NCBI GenBank assembly: GCA_030035585.1
Contig: CM057481.1
Span: 61,637,128 to 61,701,127, forward strand
Direction of reading: 5' to 3'
Source of the DNA: Dugong dugon
Taxonomy: Eukaryota; Chordata; Mammalia; Sirenia; Dugongidae
Length of the DNA: 64,000 nucleotides
Of this stretch, positions 21,687 to 32,210 are shown in pieces. Position 1 is the first letter of the stretch. Each line of letters opens with the position of its first letter. A program made the position numbers and the translations under genes. The notes under the pieces were generated by a model. It ran no database searches, had not been told where the DNA came from, and worked only from the letters and a program-made list of their open reading frames with translations.

Positions 21687-22111
21687 GCCAAGGTATTTTC
21701 CATCGCTTCATATGCATGCTAAAGCTGGACAATGAATAAGGAAGACCGAAGAATTATGGTGTTGGAAAAGAGTATTGAATATACCATGAACTGCCAGAAG
21801 AATGAACAAGACTGTCTTGGAAGAAGTACAGCCAGAATGCTTCTTAGAAGTGATGATGGCAAGACTTCATCTCATATACGTTGGACATGTTGTCTGAAGG
21901 GACCAATTCCTGGAGAAGGTCATCATGCTTAGTAAAGCAGAGGGTCAGCGAAAGAAGACCCTTGATGAGATGCATTAACACAATGGTTGCAACAACGAAC
22001 TCAATCATAGCAATGAATGTGAAGATGGCACAAGACTGGGCAGTGTTTAGTTCTGTTGCACATAAGGTCTCTATAAGTTGGAACCGGCTTGAAGGCACCT
22101 AACAACAACAA

Positions 22112-22650
22112 AGTCTCCGAGATCCTGGGAACTTTCCATCACTGTTCTCAGTCATCCTCAGTGTATTGCTAGCTCTTCTCCAGGTACATCACATCCTCAT
22201 ACACCAACATCCAGAGAAAGAGAAAGTTTTATCTTTTCTTTTTGTCTCTTTTAAGACAAAAGAAACTTTTCCCAGAAGCAATCTCTGCTAACTTATCCCT
22301 CATATTTCATAGCATTGAGTCACATTCCCATTTTTAATCCAACCCCTGAAAATAGGAATGGAATTATCATGGTTTGCTTAGGCTGATTAGTATTTAGTTT
22401 CGGGGAAGGGGCATGGGACCAGCAGTTAGTGAAACACTTAGCAAAAGGAGAGAATGAATACCTGAATTCATGAAGTTCTATTAACAAGAGAGAAGGATGG
22501 CTCCTGAGTAGAAAATCTGTAGTGTCTGCTACAGTCCCACATCCAATTCATTACCAAGTTTTAAGGATTTTTAATGTTTCTTGAAAATGTGCACATCCCT
22601 CCTCCACAGCTACCTGTTCTGGTTATGTATTGAAGCATAACAAATTACCA
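22112..22650. other. No gene; trace of an old repeat at the right end
   Basis: Nothing supported for most of the stretch. The phrase ctggttatgtattgaagcat at 22619 recalls an MLT1-type 'tattgctgcataacaaa' block. Confidence 0.4.
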
Positions 22651-22651
22651 C

Positions 22652-22788
22652 CTTTTGGTTAGCAGCTGAACTCTTAACACTGTGCCACCAGGGATCCCAT
22701 AAAGATTACCCTATGGGGCAATTCTACTCTGTCACATGGGGTCATTATGAGTTGAAAATCAACTTGACAGCACCCAACAACAACAACA
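22652..22788 (+). mobile_element. AfroSINE with inverted 5' head
   Basis: The head (ccaccagggat and the tRNA-like part) reads on the minus strand at 22652-22697. The 3' half, cccataaagattacc to caacaacaac, reads on the plus strand at 22695-22788. The 5' terminus of the SINE lies at the internal junction, which is the order produced by twin priming. Confidence 0.8.
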
Positions 22789-23378
22789 TGGAGCAAAGGC
22801 TTTTGGGTTGTTTTTTGTTGCTGCTGCTATTGTGTAACATTTATTTGAGGATTTAAAATGGGCTTGGTATTATTCAGAACATTCACTGACAAATCTTGGT
22901 GTCTATTTTATTGAGATGCTTACGGCAACATGGGCAAATCCAAAGTGTCAGATTATTTACAGTTATTTGTAGTTGGCTTGTAATTACACAAAATTTTGGA
23001 TTTTTCTAAAGTTTAAAAACGAGTACCAGTTGTTGTTGAGTCAATTCTAAAGTTTAGGGGCATCATAATACTTCCAAGGATGTAACTGACTGATGCTGTA
23101 GGGTACTTCCATAGGACAGGTACTGTCACATTTCTCGCATTTAACCCTTTGCTCCCTTTCCCCTGTGTCCTAGCCATGCTGGGCAAAGATGTCCTTCTCA
23201 GCCCCATGCAAGGTACCAGTTGATTTCTCTCACACTAAAATTACTTTCTTTCAGGTGTCCCTTTGACTGAAGAAGGTAATTAAGAATTTTTTTAAGAGGA
23301 GGAAATCTCAAACTTCTCTCATTTCTGTCTTCCTCTGGGGTACAGCTATAATATAAAATAAGAATTCTACTGAGCTGA
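22789..23378. other. No gene; short SINE-tail trace
   Basis: A fragment near 23025-23047 (accagttgttgttgagtcaa) looks like a minus-strand SINE 3' end. The rest shows nothing I recognise. Confidence 0.4.
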
Positions 23379-23942
23379 TGTGATTGTTAATGTTATGTGT
23401 CAGCTTGGCAAGGCTGATTCTCAGTGGTTTGGTAGACACTGGACTGTGTGCTCTTCCATAATGTAACATAATGTAATCATCTTCCATGATGTGATATGAT
23501 GTGATCAGCCAATCAGTTGACCAGGGAGTTTCCTTGGGGGTGTGGCCTGCTTTCAGTATATAAATGGATGTTCTGGCAAAGCTCTCCCTCTCTCCCCCTC
23601 CCCCCCATTCCCATCTCCCATTTTCCCTCCCTCTCCCTCTCCCTCCCCCTTTCTCTGTCTCTCTCTCAATCCTGCACTCTTCTTGTTGCTTGACCTCCTG
23701 TTCTTGGGGACATAAGCCTTCAGAAGTCTCCAGCCTGAGACTTGACCTACAGATTTTGGGTTCACCAACTCCTGTAACCCCGTAAACCAGCTGAGGTCTC
23801 TAGCCTGCTGCTGGACCCATGGATTTGAGACTTGCTCGCCCCACAGTTTCATGAGCCATTTCCTTGAAGTAAATCTCTCTCTATATATTTACATATATAT
23901 ATTTCACTGGTTTTGCTCCTCTAGAGAATCCAGACTAAGACA
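23379..23942 (+). mobile_element. ERVL-type (MLT2-like) solo LTR
   Basis: The 564-base LTR runs from tgtgattgttaatgttatgt to gactaagaca. It has a TATA box at about 23555 (tatataaat), a C/T-rich tract at 23580-23665 and flanking 5-mers gctga and gatga. Open frames across the pyrimidine tract are artefacts. Confidence 0.88.
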
Positions 23943-24830
23943 GATGACAGTACCTTAAATTTTTTAAAAAGGATTACTATGTAGAACTTTCCTCAAATAT
24001 ATATATATATATAAATAATATATCAACTATAATATCTATTGAGTTTTCAGAAAATTGATGAGTAATATAGTCCAATTGGGATATTCAAAAAAGTTTTCCC
24101 AAGTTGTAGGTTACAAACCACCCCTCCATAAGAGGAAGAGGAATAGGGAATGAAAGAGGGGGTTAGAGACTTTCTGGTTTTTACTTTGTACATTGAAAAT
24201 TTATTTAGTTTTTATACAATAAGCATGTGTTACCTTTATAATTAATACATTTTAATTAAAAAAATAAAAATTTCCCCATTGTGCAATACCTGGAAAAAAT
24301 AATCTGCAAAGTGTTAGCCACCATGCCATATTGTTATAATAGAGACTTTTCTGAAATAAAAACTATTCCCAGCTGCTATTTTACAATTAAGAATCAGAAT
24401 CTTAAAACAGGTGGGGATTCTAAAGGAAGCACAGGCTTTTTTCTTCTTGGGATAGGTTAACACTTTCTGAATTCTACAGCCATGAATTTGTGGCAGGATG
24501 ATATTTTAAAATATTAACTGGAATCTTGTTCACATTTTATTGTACTCCATGTCCTTCCCCCATTAGGGGAATATCTATCAATAAATTTGCAGTAGTCTAA
24601 AGGAGAAAAACCTCAAGATTATCTCAAAGTCTTCAGAAAAAAGCATGTGATGAAGTTAAACACCCATTTGTGTTAAAAAATAACGGGACAATTGGAAATA
24701 AGAAGAAAATTTCTCATCCTGGTACCAAAAATCTACAGCAGATACCATATGTGATAGAGAAGTTTTAGATGCATCCCTTTAAGTTAGGGAGGATGGCAAG
24801 AGTTCTTGCTGTTGGTCTCTTTCCAACAGT
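23943..24830. other. No recognised feature; one TA microsatellite
   Basis: A short (TA)n run lies at about 23998-24013. Otherwise the stretch is AT-rich DNA without genes. Confidence 0.5.
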
Positions 24831-24846
24831 TGACATAGTATTTTTT

Positions 24847-25320
24847 TTCTCTTTCTTTAACAAAGAGAAATTCATTTCTTCACAGTCCAGCAAGCTAGAA
24901 GTCCAAATTCAGGGCATCAGCTCCAGGAGAAGCTTCCCTCTCTCTGTCGGCTCTGAAGGAAGGTCCTTGTCATTAGTCTTGCCTTCCTCTGGGAGCATCT
25001 CAGCACAGGAACCTCAGGTCAAAAGGATGCGCTCTGCTCCCAGCACTGCTTTCTTGGTGGTGTGAGGTCCCCAACTCTCTGCTTGCTTCCCTTTCCTTTT
25101 ATTTCTTGTAAGATAAAAGGTGTGCATGCCACACCCCAGGGAAACTCCCTTTACATTGGATCAGGGATGTGACTTTAGTAAGGGTGTTACAATCCCACCC
25201 TAATCCTCTTCAACATAAAATTACAATCACAAAATGGAGGACAATCACACAATACTGGGAATCATGGCCCAGTCAAATTGATACACACATTTTTGGGGGG
25301 CTATAATTCAATCCATGACA
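24847..25320 (-). repeat. 3' partial LTR (U3-R) of the retrocopy
   Basis: Contains the complete U3 start (right end, ccatgaca at 25320) and stops just after the AATGAA version of the polyadenylation signal. An A-rich tail follows (T-rich at 24841-24857 on the plus strand). Confidence 0.8.
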
Positions 25321-26236
25321 TTTTACCCTTTGGCCCCCCCAAAATCACATCTTTGCAACATGCAAAACATATTCATCCCATTATATCATAGCAAAAGTCT
25401 TAACTCCAAGTCCAAAATCCAAAAATTCCTAGATTATCTGCTTCCAAAGGTACAATGGCAGAACAGGCACAAGCTAGAATTTCCATTACAAATGGGAGAA
25501 ATTTCAGGGAAAGAAGGAATAACAGGCACCAAGCAAATTAGCAGAACACATTACATTAGCCCTTAAGGCTTGAAAATAATTCTCTGTTCTCTGAGACCAT
25601 TCACACAATAGCCCTACCCTCCAGACTCTAGGTATTGGCCACACTCTCCAGATTCTGAGTGGAGACCCCTCCACTCTGGGCTTCAGCTCTGCCTTCCAGG
25701 CCCACTGGAACAGCAACTCTGCTCCCTCAGCTTTAGAGGCACCATTTTCCTAGTCCAAGTGAGTGGTGACTCCACCCTTAGAAATACCAGAGGCCATGGT
25801 TCCACCCTTTGAAACCCCAGAGATTGAGGCCATACCTTTTGAGACGGAGGCAGCTCGGCTTCCTGTGTTCCTTGTCTCTTCAGTTTCTGCTTCCTCGTTT
25901 CTTGGCCTCTTGGCCCTCAGGCCTCACGCATCTGCCCTGCTGGGGCAAGTGCTCCAAAGCCCTGTAGCTCCACTGTTAAGTGCCTGGAGGCACCCCACTC
26001 CACCAGTAAACTTTGATGGGAAGGCACTCAGCTCTCTTGCTCTGTGGGTCAGCTCCAGCACCGTCTGGTGCTGGTCTCCTGGTTCTGCTGCTGCCAGTTC
26101 TCTGCCACTGCAACTTCTCTGCTGTTGCAGGTTCTCTGCTGCTGCCACTCCTCTATCCATTCACAGTTTCAAAACCACTTCCACATTTTAGGTATCTGTT
26201 AGAGCAGCACCCCACTCTCTCTGTACCGAATTCTGC
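25321..26236 (-). other. MaLR internal sequence
   Basis: The sequence next to the right LTR, caaaaccacttccacatttt and gcagcaccccactctctctg, matches the leader-side junction known from MaLR elements. MaLR internal regions carry at most gag-like remnants. I see repeated small units (gttctctgctgctgcc) but no supported protein. Confidence 0.65.
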
Positions 26237-26501
26237 GTTAGTCATCTAGTGCTGCTATAACAGAAATACTACAAGTGGATGGCTTTAATAAAGAGAAGTT
26301 TATTCTGTCACAGTCTAGTAGGCTAGAAGTTCAAATTCACGGCACCAGCTCCAGGGGAAGGCTTTCTCTCTCTGTCAGCTCTGAAGGAAGGTCCTTGTCA
26401 TCAGTCTTCCCTTGGTCTAGGAGCATCTCAGCGCAGGAACCTCATGTCCAAAGCACATGCTCTGCGCCCAGCACTGCTTTCTTGGTGATATGAGGTACCC
26501 C
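26237..26501 (-). repeat. 5' partial LTR (R-U5) of the retrocopy
   Basis: Contains the U5 end (left, gcgttagtcatctagtgctg) and R with its AATAAA. It starts at the predicted cap site; U3 is absent. Confidence 0.8.
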
Positions 26502-26513
26502 TGACATAGTATT

Positions 26514-26891
26514 TTTTATGGATTAAATTGTGTCCCTCAAAATATGTGTTGGAATCTTAACCCCTATACAAGTGGATGTGACCTTGTTTGGAAATAGGAT
26601 TTTCTTTGTTATGTTAATGAGGCCATATCAATATAGGGTGTGTCTTTAATCATTTCTGAGTTATAAAAATAGAAGATTAAAGACAGAGATACATGCACAC
26701 GGGGAAAACTGATGCCATGTGAGGATCATATGCAAAACAAGGAACCAAGGAACACTTGGGGCTATCAACAAGGAAAGAATCAACATAGCCAAGACCCTGA
26801 TTTGGACTTTTAGCCTCCAGAACTGTGAGAAAATAAATTTCTGTTCTTTAAAGCCACTCATTTCTTTTACAGCAGCACTAGGAAAATAAGA
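26514..26891 (+). mobile_element. Older MaLR (MLT1-like) LTR
   Basis: This plus-strand LTR runs from atggattaaattgtgtccct to aaaataagaca, with AATAAA at about 26834. The retrocopy landed at its 5' edge. Confidence 0.8.
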
Positions 26892-27059
26892 CAGTATTGG
26901 AGGCCCTGGCCAATGTACCAAGAGAAGAGTTAGATATAAGAAACAGAATACAAAGGGAAGTATCAAAACTGTCACTATTAAAAAGCCAACAAAATCAACA
27001 AGTTATTCGAACTAATTAGAGACTGAGCAATGATGCTAGATTCCAGGTCAATTTATGAA

Positions 27060-28860
27060 AGTCATTAGCATCTGTTATCAATCTGGTCCAACCAGGAGAC
27101 AGAAACCACACAGTAACTTCAGCAGGGAAAGTTTAATATAGAGAATATTAAGCTATGTTAGAAGAGTAACTGTGAAGATGGAAAGAGAGCTCTAAAGAGT
27201 ACCCTAGAGAATAAGCTTGGAAGAGGGGTTCAGACCTCATTGGAGAAGGTGTGGTTGTAGTTTACTGGATGGTAGAGAAGTTCACTGGGTTGCCTGGGCC
27301 AAAGTGGGTCATAATTGCCACAAGCTGAAGCAGCCGTCTGGTCACAGGTGAGCCGAGGCAGGTGGATGAGTGCACAGGTGGTGTCTTGGTTATCTGATGC
27401 TGCTATAGCAGAAATACCACAAAGGGATGGCTTTAACAAACAGAAATTTATTCTCGCACAGTTTAGGAGGCTAGAAGTCTGAATTTAGGGTGTCAACTCC
27501 ACAAGAAGTCTTTCTCTCTCTGTTGGCTCTGAGGGAAGATCCTTGTCTCCTTTCAACATCTGTGGGCCCAGCATTCCTTGGAGATCTTCATATGTCTTGG
27601 CATCAAGCGTCTCCTGGGTCTACAAGGTTCTCAACATAGGAACCCCAGGTCCAAAGGATGTGGTCAGCTCCCGGCTCTTCTTTCTTGGTTGTAGTGAGGT
27701 CACTCCCCTCTCTGCTTGCTTCTCTCTCCTTTTATCTCTTGTAAGAGGTGTGACTTGAGTAAGGGTGTGACTTAAGTAAGGGTGTATCTTGAGTAAGGTG
27801 GTGACTTGAGTCACACCCTTTAGTAAATGTGTGACTCAAGATATACCCCACACTAATAATTATACAATACCACAAAATGGTGGACAATTATATCAGATCA
27901 CAAAATGGAGGACAATTACACAGTACTGGGAATTATTGCCTAGCCAAATTGATACATATTTTGGGCGGACGTAATTCAATCCATGACAGGTGGGACTGAA
28001 GGGAGGTGGACACACAGGGGGAGTCAGGGTGCTGGTGTAAGTACAAAGCCAGGAGGGCACAGTGTTCGTATCAGGAGGACTATGTGAAACAAGCCTCCCC
28101 CAGGATGCAGGTAAACTGAGTCTAGTAGGCAGAAATGCAGATGGAACCAGACACTCAGAGGGATTGGGGCTGAACTATGAGCACTACTGGAACTGAGAGC
28201 CAGAAAGGCTTCCTTCTGCAGGAATTTAGCACACTTTTGTGTACAGCTTGGTCTGGGAAGGCTCCAGGCCACTGAGTGGGATCAAAGTTATGTGACCAAC
28301 TCACTAGATGGCCAACCCCCAGCATGTATGTGCATGGGGTTGAGGAGAGGGTGCAAAATGAACAATCTGGACTGAGGCAGAGACGCATGTTGTCTGAGGC
28401 TCCCAGCTATGCTACCATTGCTTGAGTCAAAAGCTAGAGAAATACACAGTGACCAAACTCTGGAGAAAGCTGCACTCTGCTGGCACATAACATTGGAGCA
28501 CCAAGCAAGGGAGAACAAAGTGTCCTCTCTGGAAGCCTAGCAAAGGAACCACCCAGACCAGGAAGTTAGATCCCTTCCTCCTGCGATGCCTCTCCAGTAC
28601 TCTCTAATGGCAAGGCTTAACACCAGGTCAGCTGGCAAAAGGAAAACTATTCAAAGGGTCCAGATCAATTTTTATAGAACAGGCAACGAAGGATGAATGT
28701 GGAGCTGAGGCAATAAATTTATAACTAGCAGAGCATCCCACTACATCAGCAACAACCAGCTAAAAATGTAGTAGAAAATGAAATACACTACTCACAAAGA
28801 TTTCTGCTTTCAGCCAAGAGAGTTATTGGGGCTAGATTTACCCTCTTTACCTTAAACACA
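27060..28860. other. Unassigned old repeat-like DNA around an LTR
   Basis: The sequence on both sides of the LTR at 27382-27988 (for example gacagaaaccacacagtaac at 27100 and ctattcaaagggtccagatc at 28648) has the look of an old LTR or L1 5' region, but I cannot assign it. No frame is supported. Confidence 0.35.
27382..27988 (-). mobile_element. ERVL-MaLR solo LTR with perfect duplication
   Basis: The copy runs from tgtcttgg to ccatgaca and is flanked by exact ggtgg at 27377-27381 and 27989-27993. It has a local expansion of a gtgacttgagtaagg unit (27748-27840). Confidence 0.9.
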
Positions 28861-28879
28861 AGAAACTGGAAAAAAATTA

Positions 28880-29546
28880 GGCAACAAGAGTTTTCATATA
28901 TTGGATAGCAGACAGCATAGGACAACGATCCCTGAGAGAAGGAAAATGAGGCAAGCACTATGATTTCTCAAGCTCTCTTCCTGGAGAGGGTTTTCAGGCC
29001 GTAACACGGGATGGGGAGCTCAGGCAGAGTTCAGAGGTCTCTCTACATTGAGGAGATGGAGTTGGAAGTTCAGAGAGAACAAGACAGCCAGAATTTACAA
29101 GGCAGGGTACTGGAGAGGAGAAAGCTACACAGAGCAAGAACTCCACAGATCTGCAGAGGGTCCGCCTAGAGTTCTCAGGTGAGTACTGATCAGTGCAAGC
29201 AACTACTCAAGGCTCGGGAAAGAGCTACCTGCAAGAAGCAGGTGGAATCATTCCAAACTCACACAGGACCTGGAATGGTTGGTATTCCCATCACCCAGCT
29301 GGTAAGAAGACACCCTAATATAAGGGCATTGGGTGGAGTATTCCAAAAGGTACTGCCTCCGTAGTGGAGAGAAATCAGCCCAAGGCTAAAGGCTGCTCCA
29401 GTCTTATCTGACAAAGCTTAAAAGAAAACCTCAAAAGGATCAAACTTTCCAAGCTACTTAACTGTGTCCCAGAGCAAAACTCAAGAATATTTAAAAAGAA
29501 TATTCAATACCCAAGAAGGTAAAATTCACAATGTATGGCATCTAAT
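28880..29546 (+). mobile_element. Old L1 ('L1-A'), 5' region
   Basis: The block ending caatgtatggcatctaataa, followed by aaaaattaccagg, is the segment just before ORF1 in ancient L1/HAL1-type elements. The same element continues at 32211 after a large nest of insertions. Confidence 0.6.
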
Positions 29547-29560
29547 AAAAAATTACCAGG

Positions 29561-29889
29561 TATTAGTCATAAAAAGAAATGAAGTCCTGATACAATGTGG
29601 GTGAAACTTGAAAACATCATGCTGAGTGAAATAAGTCAGTCACAAAAGGAAAAATATTGAAATATCTAGAATAGTCAAGCGTATAGAGACGTAAGTTTAT
29701 TAGTGGTTAGCGAGGGTGGGTGAGATGGGGAGGGAAAAGGGGAGTCATTGCTTAGGGGACACTGAATTTTGTTAAGGGTGATGGAAAAATTTGGAAACAT
29801 AGTGGTGATGGTCAAACAACAAAGTGAATGTGATTAATGTAACTGAATTGAACATGTGAAAATGTTGAAATGACAAATGTTTTGTTACG
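29561..29889 (+). mobile_element. Younger L1 ('L1-B') 3' end, part 1
   Basis: The sequence from taaaaagaaatgaagtcctg to aaatgttttgttacgta is an L1M ORF2 end plus 3' UTR. It is flanked by aaaaaattaccagg (29547-29560) and aaaaaattatcagg (32211-32224), so L1-B inserted into L1-A. The last bases of L1-B lie at 32195-32210, after the Tigger element. Confidence 0.8.
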
Positions 29890-30061
29890 TATAGGTTCTC
29901 CGTTCTGATGACTCTTTTGCAAGTTAGTTCTGACATAAGTTGAATACCTCTTTTTTTTCTTCCAGTTTTCATTATTATTGGCTTTTATTATCCATATCTT
30001 TGTAAATCTATTCTTTGTCTTTGAAGGTTGGAAACATTGCATATAAACTTACAGATATATT

Positions 30062-30300
30062 TTAATACATACATACATAAAAAACACACAAATCATAAAA
30101 ATTTACTCTGACAATGAAGGAAAAAGAGTTGGACAATGTTGGTGTTTTGTCATTTGCAGTAATAACTCCATTTTTGGAAGGTTTTGGAGCATCTGGATTA
30201 TCCTTGGGGATGGGGATAACATTTCTAGTCAGAAAACTAGTGAGAGTTGTCCGTATGTGCACTGCGATGGATCGCTTTTGTGTGACCTTTCTCTCCATAC
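30062..30300 (-). pseudogene. Possible transposase C-terminal tail or 3' UTR
   Basis: An open frame on the minus strand lies between the LTR and the Tigger 3' end. It reads basic at first (ERKVTQKRS), then PDAPKPSKNG. It may be a decayed C-terminal extension of the transposase, but I recognise no domain. It could equally be untranslated. Confidence 0.3.
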
Positions 30301-30303
30301 TCT

Positions 30304-31270
30304 TGTAACTCTCACCCAATCATTTGGGTGGGACTGCGCAAATAGGGTAATTGTGGTCCACAAAGGGGATTAGTTGTGGAAACCTTGATGGTGTAGTGGT
30401 TAAGAGCTATGGCTGCTAACCAAAAGATTGGCAATTCAAATCCACCAGGCACTCCTTGGAAACCCTATGGGGCACTTCTACTCTGTCCTATAGGGTTGAT
30501 AAGAGTCAGAATCGACTAAACGGCAATAGTATCTTTTTTTTTTTTTTTTTTTTAAAGGGGATTAGTCAGTGTTGCCATCCCTCTGGGCTTGAAATGAGCC
30601 ATCCCAGAGGTGGAAAAGAGAGAATCTCGCCACCACCAAGGAAGAAAGGCCAAAAGTGGAGTGCGTCCTTTGAACCTGGGATCCTTCCCCTGGAAGCTCT
30701 TGAACCAGGAGACCCAGAGACAGAGAGCTGTAACAGTGAAGACAATGAGAAGCTGTGGCAGAGAAACAGCAGCAGGAGAGACCGGGAGGAAAGACTGGCA
30801 GGAGATGGCACAATGGGCTTCCCAGCCAATGGAGTGAGAAAGCTGCCTGTCTTTGGGTAGGAGGCTTGCTGGATGAGTAGGGTGCCTCTAGGCACTTGGT
30901 GGAGCTAGGTTTGCTGAACCACGGAGCTACAGATGAGTGCCTCAGGGCCGAGGCTTACTGGCAGAGTAGGGTGCCCCTGGGCACTTATCAGCAGAGCTAA
31001 AAGAGCTTTGTAACACTTTCCTGAGGAGGGCAGAGGCTGAGGGGCCACAGAGAGGCGTGCCTACAAGCAAGGCTGAGAAGAGGCTGTCCTGATGGAAGAA
31101 CTGTATCCTGAGTGTTCCTCAACCTGAATTGTAACTTGTTACTTCCCTAATAAACCCTATAATTGTGAGTATTGTCTGTGAGTTCTGTGTGGCCATTGCA
31201 AAAAATTACTGAACCCAGCAGAGAAGTAGAGAGTGCCGTGGGAGAGAAGATTGGTGTCAGAATTGTTAAA
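30304..31270 (+). mobile_element. ERV LTR (ERVL-like), split by a SINE
   Basis: The LTR-like sequence starts near tgtaactctcacccaatc and has AATAAA at about 31149 (ctaataaaccctata), followed by gtgagttctgtgtggccatt. At 31251 tggtgtcagaat resembles the tRNA-Leu primer site of ERVL. The exact 3' boundary is uncertain (about 31199 or about 31250). I found no clear target duplication. Sequence from 31270 to 31380 may be ERV leader. Confidence 0.6.
30375..30553 (+). mobile_element. AfroSINE in the LTR
   Basis: It is flanked by exact 13-bp repeats, aaaggggattagt, at 30362-30374 and 30554-30566, and ends in a T-rich tail. It is the innermost member of the nest. Confidence 0.95.
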
Positions 31271-31392
31271 GACAATGGAGGAGGCATGTCTGATCTCTGC
31301 TTCATAGGAATCAGCCTTGGGCTGTTGATCTTGATTCTCTCTCCCCCTCGTGAAGTTAGAGGAAGTCAGACGCCTCCCCTGTTCCATTTTTT

Positions 31393-32004
31393 TCAGTATG
31401 GTCCTTTTCTTTTTTCTTCATATATTTCATGGTAACATCTCACTGCTTCCTGAATCTGTCTATCAACTTTAGCAAAGAGATCAGCATTTAGGTCCATGTT
31501 TTCAAGCAACTGAAGCCTCTGATATAGGTTAGAAAAAACTTCAGCTAATCTTTTCACTGTAAAATTTTTTGACAATTCTCTCCTTCCTCTTCCTTATTAT
31601 TTCTTTTTTCTTCAGCATGTCTTTCCAGTTAAAAATCCATTCAGTCCTGATCTTTTAATTTCTCTTCTTTGTGATCTGTGAGCTGTTCCACATCAGTGAT
31701 ATCAAGTTCTAAATTCAGCATTCTTGCCACGTGGACAATTTTTCCACCGATCTCTTTCATCTTATTACCCTGATCAAATGCTTGAATTGTGTTCGCATAA
31801 CTCAGCAATTCTTTCCAAATCCCCTGCATGCATTTTCCTATAACTTCCTCCCAGGAAGATGCAATGTTCTAGATACACTGAAGAATATAATTCTTCCAGA
31901 AATAATGTAATGTTAACCATACCTCCACCTCTTGCAACTACTGCCCGAGCAAACATAGTCTGTAGGAGGTATGTCTTGAAAGTGGCGATTGCACCTTGAT
32001 CCAT
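31393..32004 (-). pseudogene. Tigger transposase remnant (C-terminal half)
   Basis: On the minus strand, three frames in order cover the C-terminal half of a pogo/Tigger transposase. The first (32004-31774) opens LPMDQGAIATFKTY, the well-known block after the second catalytic aspartate in this family. The second (31829-31641) reads IWKELLSYANTI, then LELDITDVEQL. The third (31575-31393) reads LLENMDLN and RCYHEIYEEKR, close to the end of TIGD1-like proteins. Two frameshifts separate them. The helix-turn-helix and first aspartate regions are absent. There is no sign of domestication: the frame is broken and the DNA is inside a nest of repeats. Confidence 0.75.
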
Positions 32005-32210
32005 AGGTAGTGTTTTGAAAAGTAAATTGTGACATTGAACATCTGCAAGTGAACATCTGAGAATGATAACATCAGCAAATTACATGCTGTGACACTATAT
32101 GTAGTACATATTGTTAATAACAAGATGTACAAAAAAAAAGATGGTTGTAAGTATGGTTTGTCATAAATACATCATAAATAGGGGACTATCTGTATATATT
32201 TATCACACAC

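Larger units (their letters stand above)
19440..22111 (+). mobile_element. RTE (BovB-like) LINE, decayed
   Basis: The element carries endonuclease and reverse transcriptase remnants in order, followed by a 3' tail ending cacctaacaacaacaaa, which is the tail borrowed by the SINEs. The 5' end is truncated or unclear. A piece of the same 3' UTR is at 61991-62275 (minus), and a second copy of the RT region starts at 63862. It is the probable source family of the enzyme that moved the SINEs here, but this copy is dead. Confidence 0.9.
24847..26501 (-). mobile_element. Retrocopied ERVL-MaLR transcript (R-U5-internal-U3-R)
   Basis: Read on the minus strand, the element starts inside an LTR (26501, GGGGTACCTCATATCACC), runs through the rest of that LTR (to 26237) and about 0.9 kb of MaLR internal sequence (25321-26236). 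It ends inside the second LTR, about 20 bases after the polyadenylation signal, in an A-rich tail. The flanking repeats are 16 bases, tgacatagtatttttt, at 24831-24846 and 26502-26517, far longer than the 5-bp retroviral duplication. Copies of the same LTR show a TATA-like gataaaagg about 30 bases before the matching start point. This is the structure of an mRNA inserted by L1 machinery. It codes for nothing obvious. Confidence 0.8.
29892..32192 (-). mobile_element. Tigger-type (pogo/Tc1-mariner) DNA transposon
   Basis: It is flanked by TA at 29890-29891 and 32193-32194, and has inverted ends related to those of the MITEs at 317 and 42281 (right end ggggactatctg). It carries decayed transposase sequence on the minus strand. 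The N-terminal DNA-binding half is missing: the 5' non-coding end joins directly to the middle of the coding region near 32020. An LTR with a SINE inside it (about 30304-31380) splits it. Confidence 0.75.

Noticed and set aside
23564..23852. Frames over the pyrimidine tract
   Set aside because: They translate the C/T-rich tract of an ERVL LTR.
25763..26191. 142-codon frame as a protein
   Set aside because: It is antisense to the MaLR internal sequence and contains the repetitive Ser/Leu-rich reading of a C/T-rich stretch.
31393..32004. Domesticated Tigger-derived host gene
   Set aside because: Frameshifts, a missing DNA-binding half and position within nested repeats argue for a dead transposon.
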